Notes under the pieces: model-generated
Database searches by the model: none
What the model was told of the DNA's origin: nothing
What the model saw: the letters and a program-made list of their open reading frames with translations, nothing else
Made by a program: the position numbers and the translations under genes
In this document: positions 61,310 through 64,000 of the stretch, in pieces
Numbering within the stretch: the stretch's first letter is position 1
Layout: the number at the start of each line of letters is the position of its first letter
Assembly (NCBI GenBank): GCA_018267575.1
Contig: JAFDYF010000069.1
Coordinates: 1 to 64,000 of the forward strand
Source of the DNA: Bacteroidota bacterium
Lineage (GTDB): Bacteria > Bacteroidota > Bacteroidia > Chitinophagales > Chitinophagaceae
Direction: 5' to 3'
DNA length: 64,000 nt

Positions 61310-62536
61310 ATGCCAAAGAACAAGTATCTACTCCCACTCATTTTAGTGACCTCTTTATTTTTTTTATGGGGCTTTTCCTACGGGCTGCTGGACGTGCTGA
61401 ACAAGCATTTTCAAGAAACACTAAAGATCACGCCCAAAAGATCCACGCTTTTACAGGCAGCCTATTTCGGGGCTTATTTTTTGATATCCTATCCTGCAGG
61501 GTTATTCATGAATAAATACGGGTATAGAAAGGGCATTATCATCGGTTTATTATTGTATGCATCTGGGGCTTTTCTCTTTTATCCTGCTGCAGAAAAAGCG
61601 GATTTCAATTTTTTTCTACTGGCATTGTTTGTGATCGCTTCTGGGCTTGCTTGTTTGGAAACGGCAGCGAACCCCTATGTAACAGTGCTCGGCGATCCTG
61701 CTACATCCGAAAGCCGCATCAATCTTTCCCAATGTTTTAATGGGGTAGGTTCCTTTCTGGGCCCGTTGATTGCCGCTTCATTATTTTTTAGTGATGCGAA
61801 CAAAGAGAGTTTGGATACGGTAAAATTCGTGTACATCGCGATTGGTGGGGTGGTGTTGGTTATTGCTGGTATTTTTCTCCGCACCCAACTGCCAGAAATC
61901 CAGGAAAGCGAATTGGTCTCCTCTTCTGAGCTTGATACAAAACCAATATTTTCCCATAGCAATTTGGTTTGGGGTGTGGTCGCCCAGTTTTTTTATGTGG
62001 CAGCGCAGGTTGGGGTGGCGGCTTTGTTTATCAATTATTGTACGGAGAGTGGTGCCGGTATTAGTAATGCTGGCGCATCCCGCTTATTGTTTGTCAGCTT
62101 ACTGCTGTTTACGATTGGGCGGTTTGTGGGCACGGCATTGATGAGGTTTATTGCCCCAAATAAGCTCCTTACTATGTATGCATTGATCAATATTGTGCTG
62201 AGCGCCTTGGTCATGTGGAAACATGAATGGTTGTCTGTGTATGCATTAATGGCGATATTTTTCTTCGAGAGCATTATGTTCCCCACCATTTTTGCATTGG
62301 GGGTAAAAGATTTGGGTCATCATACCAAAAAAGCATCTTCGTTTATTATCATGGCAATAGTGGGAGGGGCGATTGCCCCCTATGTCATGGGCATGTTTAT
62401 TAAGGATTATTCCACCGCCTTTTCCTATATAGTTCCACTTCTCTGTTTTATTGTAGTAGCTTGGTATGGATGGTTTGGCTGTCGTGTGAAAGGTGCAGCA
62501 GATGCGGGACCTGTTAAGGTGCAATTAAGGCATTGA
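61310..62536 (+). CDS. FucP-type sugar:proton symporter (MFS)
   Basis: The protein (408 residues) has about 12 membrane segments. It starts with LLPLILVTSLFFLWGFSYGL followed by LDVLNKHFQETLKI, the conserved N-terminus of L-fucose-permease-type MFS proteins, and has CLETAANPYVTVLGDP. Known members carry L-fucose, L-arabinose, glucose or galactose with protons. Here it could import L-arabinose for the operon about 10 kb upstream, since no other arabinose transporter is visible in the window; that is inference. ATG at 61310. Confidence 0.9.
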   Translation: MPKNKYLLPLILVTSLFFLWGFSYGLLDVLNKHFQETLKITPKRSTLLQAAYFGAYFLISYPAGLFMNKYGYRKGIIIGLLLYASGAFLFYPAAEKADFNFFLLALFVIASGLACLETAANPYVTVLGDPATSESRINLSQCFNGVGSFLGPLIAASLFFSDANKESLDTVKFVYIAIGGVVLVIAGIFLRTQLPEIQESELVSSSELDTKPIFSHSNLVWGVVAQFFYVAAQVGVAALFINYCTESGAGISNAGASRLLFVSLLLFTIGRFVGTALMRFIAPNKLLTMYALINIVLSALVMWKHEWLSVYALMAIFFFESIMFPTIFALGVKDLGHHTKKASSFIIMAIVGGAIAPYVMGMFIKDYSTAFSYIVPLLCFIVVAWYGWFGCRVKGAADAGPVKVQLRH

Positions 62537-62569
62537 TATTTGCTGCAAGGTATTTGCCATTTTTCGTAG

Positions 62570-62577
62570 TAGATTTG
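62570..62577 (+). promoter_or_regulatory. Putative -7 promoter element of the terminal membrane protein gene
   Basis: TAGATTTG fits TAnnTTTG exactly, about 47 bases before the ATG at 62625. The preceding TTG elements are not at the usual spacing. Tentative. Confidence 0.35.
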
Positions 62578-62624
62578 AGATTGAGAATGCGCTTCGGGAA
62601 ACTCAAAAGCTAAGCCCTATATTT

Positions 62625-64000
62625 ATGCCCACCCTTACAAAATCAAACAAAGCTGTTTTTGTAGCTGCAGCCATTATTTTATTGCTCATGGCATTTGTAC
62701 AATGCTATAAAACCACACATGACCTCCATTTTGCATTTGATGTAGACTTTGATCGTGATATTGGGTTTGCGAGGGGCACGATGAATGGCCATTATGGAGA
62801 AGACCCCAACTATAAAGGCGAATATCTTTGGTATAACCCGATGCTGTTCACCATTGAAGCAGCCATCTCTAAATGGACATCCACCCCTATAAATGTGGTA
62901 GTGGTGCGAGCGGGCGCTTATCTCAATTTACTGGGACCGATTTGCTTTTTTTTAATGGCGGCCTATTTCTTTGGGATGGAAGTAGCCCTTGGCAGTCTGT
63001 TTGCATTTTTGTTTGTTCCCGCTGCTCTTGCGAATGGCGGGGAGTGTTATAACTATTCGCCATGGCTATATCCATTTTGTTTTGCCCAGTTTGTGTTTTT
63101 TATCGACATGGTTTTGTGTTATAAGGCATTTTTGTCCCAAAAATATAGTTGGTTTATTTGGCTAGGGGTAGCTATCGGTCTTAGTTTTCTCGCTCATGCT
63201 GCACCTGTTATTTTGATTATCCTAATTATGGGTTCGATTCAGGGAAGAAAGATTCTTGCTTCTATGATTGCTAAATCTTATGTACAAATAAAAAAATATT
63301 TTTTTCAAGGTACTCTTTGCGCCATCTTTTTTATTCTTGCTGCTTCCCCTTTATTATACTACATCGTTGGTAAGTATCATTTGCATACCATCAATCGATC
63401 ACCCATGGATTATACGGATGGCATGTTTTATTTGAGCCATTATATGGAAATGATAAAGGAAAACCTATCTATTTCTTTTTTGGTTGCATTGATTGGTTTC
63501 ATTTGGTTTTATAAAAATTTCCATCAACAATTGATCAGGCGGATGATTTTTGACTGGTTGCTTTTTGCTATTATTATGTATATCTATGCAAGTTTGGTCG
63601 CCTATTTTGATTACAGCCAATATGGCATTCATTTACCGGGCACGGTGCCTTCCTATCATTACTATTTTTATTTAAAAATGGTTGAATGGGTTTTCTTCGG
63701 TTTTGGCTTTGTTTTTTTAACCAAATGGTTGGTAAACGCTGTTGTGGGATTTTTGACCAAACAGAAATACCAATTTGCAGCCCTGTACCCTGCAATTATT
63801 TTTTCTTTTTTGTTATTGTGCCTTGCGATAGTGATGTATCCTTCTTACCAAAAAAGACCAGAATTTGTTTCTATGAGAAATTTGTCGTTGGTAAAAGAAA
63901 GGGATAAGAATAAAGTTGAACTGTACCATTTTATATTGAAAGATATTCCTGAAGACAAAGTAATCTTATGCGAGGCCATGGATACCATATCGCTCTTCCC
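62625..64000 (+). CDS. Membrane protein with glycosyltransferase-like (GT-C) features, cut at the window end
   Basis: An open frame runs from ATG at 62625 to the last base without a stop, so the C-terminus is missing; about 458 residues are visible. There are at least nine hydrophobic segments. The first large loop after helix 1 has FAFDVDFDRDIGFARGTMNG with several acidic residues, and PNYKGEYLWYNPMLFTIEAA, which together resemble the first periplasmic loop of GT-C glycosyltransferases. A soluble tail begins near the end of the window. I do not recognise a specific family. It follows the FucP gene by 88 bases. Confidence 0.7.
   Translation, partial: MPTLTKSNKAVFVAAAIILLLMAFVQCYKTTHDLHFAFDVDFDRDIGFARGTMNGHYGEDPNYKGEYLWYNPMLFTIEAAISKWTSTPINVVVVRAGAYLNLLGPICFFLMAAYFFGMEVALGSLFAFLFVPAALANGGECYNYSPWLYPFCFAQFVFFIDMVLCYKAFLSQKYSWFIWLGVAIGLSFLAHAAPVILIILIMGSIQGRKILASMIAKSYVQIKKYFFQGTLCAIFFILAASPLLYYIVGKYHLHTINRSPMDYTDGMFYLSHYMEMIKENLSISFLVALIGFIWFYKNFHQQLIRRMIFDWLLFAIIMYIYASLVAYFDYSQYGIHLPGTVPSYHYYFYLKMVEWVFFGFGFVFLTKWLVNAVVGFLTKQKYQFAALYPAIIFSFLLLCLAIVMYPSYQKRPEFVSMRNLSLVKERDKNKVELYHFILKDIPEDKVILCEAMDTISLF

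Noticed and set aside
1..64000. tRNA, rRNA, IS elements, prophage and CRISPR arrays
   Set aside because: Scanning by eye found no clover-leaf sequences with TTCGA loops, no transposase-like proteins, no integrase and no regularly spaced repeats. A tRNA search program and a repeat finder would settle this.

Overview
The window looks like a chromosomal segment of a Bacteroidota bacterium, most likely a member of the Chitinophagaceae or a close relative. The evidence is the mix of families rather than any marker gene: a DUF5777 barrel protein, a DUF5686/carboxypeptidase-D-like outer membrane protein, a short glycine-tailed RRM protein, RskA-type anti-sigma plus fasciclin genes, a GH109 enzyme with the YPTHGxGP signature, a FucP-type sugar permease and many small lipoproteins. 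Start sites rarely have a strong Shine-Dalgarno sequence, and several upstream regions carry TAnnTTTG-like -7 boxes, as expected for this phylum. I saw no tRNA, rRNA, IS element, phage gene or CRISPR array, so this reads as ordinary chromosome with accessory metabolic blocks.

Layout. 0.1-4.3 kb (minus strand): small hypothetical proteins and an envelope operon of a YceI lipoprotein, a one-heme lipoprotein (CX4CH) and a DUF5777 protein. 4.5-9.8 kb: DNA polymerase IV, a 1-Cys peroxiredoxin, a methyltransferase, an ECF sigma factor with a small membrane protein, QueD and a cysteine-rich Crp/Fnr regulator. 10.1-19 kb: an S10 carboxypeptidase, a DUF4407 protein, an amidinohydrolase with an amino acid permease, a GH109 enzyme with a hexosamine-kinase-like protein, and MiaE. 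19.3-25.9 kb: penicillin-acylase-like hydrolase, DUF5686 protein, RRM protein. 26-30.3 kb: hutI, a cation/proton antiporter and ftcD (late steps of histidine degradation).

30.4-34.1 kb: a 41-residue lipoprotein, then an HMA-like membrane protein, a truncated-globin lipoprotein, an ECF sigma/anti-sigma pair and a fasciclin protein, all on one strand; this is the most system-like block. 34.2-36.8 kb: pxpBCA, the prokaryotic 5-oxoprolinase. 37-44 kb: DUF2752/TM2 pair, flavin-barrel protein, pentapeptide repeat protein, PAP2 phosphatase, two glycosyltransferases and a receiver domain that has lost its phosphorylation residues.

44.3-51.9 kb: an L-arabinose operon (mutarotase lipoprotein, araB, araD, araA, GH51 arabinofuranosidase, SGNH hydrolase). 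52-58.3 kb: GMC oxidoreductase with its gluconate-2-dehydrogenase-subunit-3-like partner, then on the other strand a GH116 glycosidase and a CobW-type metal chaperone GTPase. 58.5-64 kb: a YHS lipoprotein divergent from a ferric-reductase-like membrane protein, an SMR transporter followed by an acyl-reductase-like SDR, a FucP-type permease and a membrane protein cut by the window end. Overall the organism appears to be a heterotroph feeding on plant and glycoconjugate sugars, amino acids and peptides.
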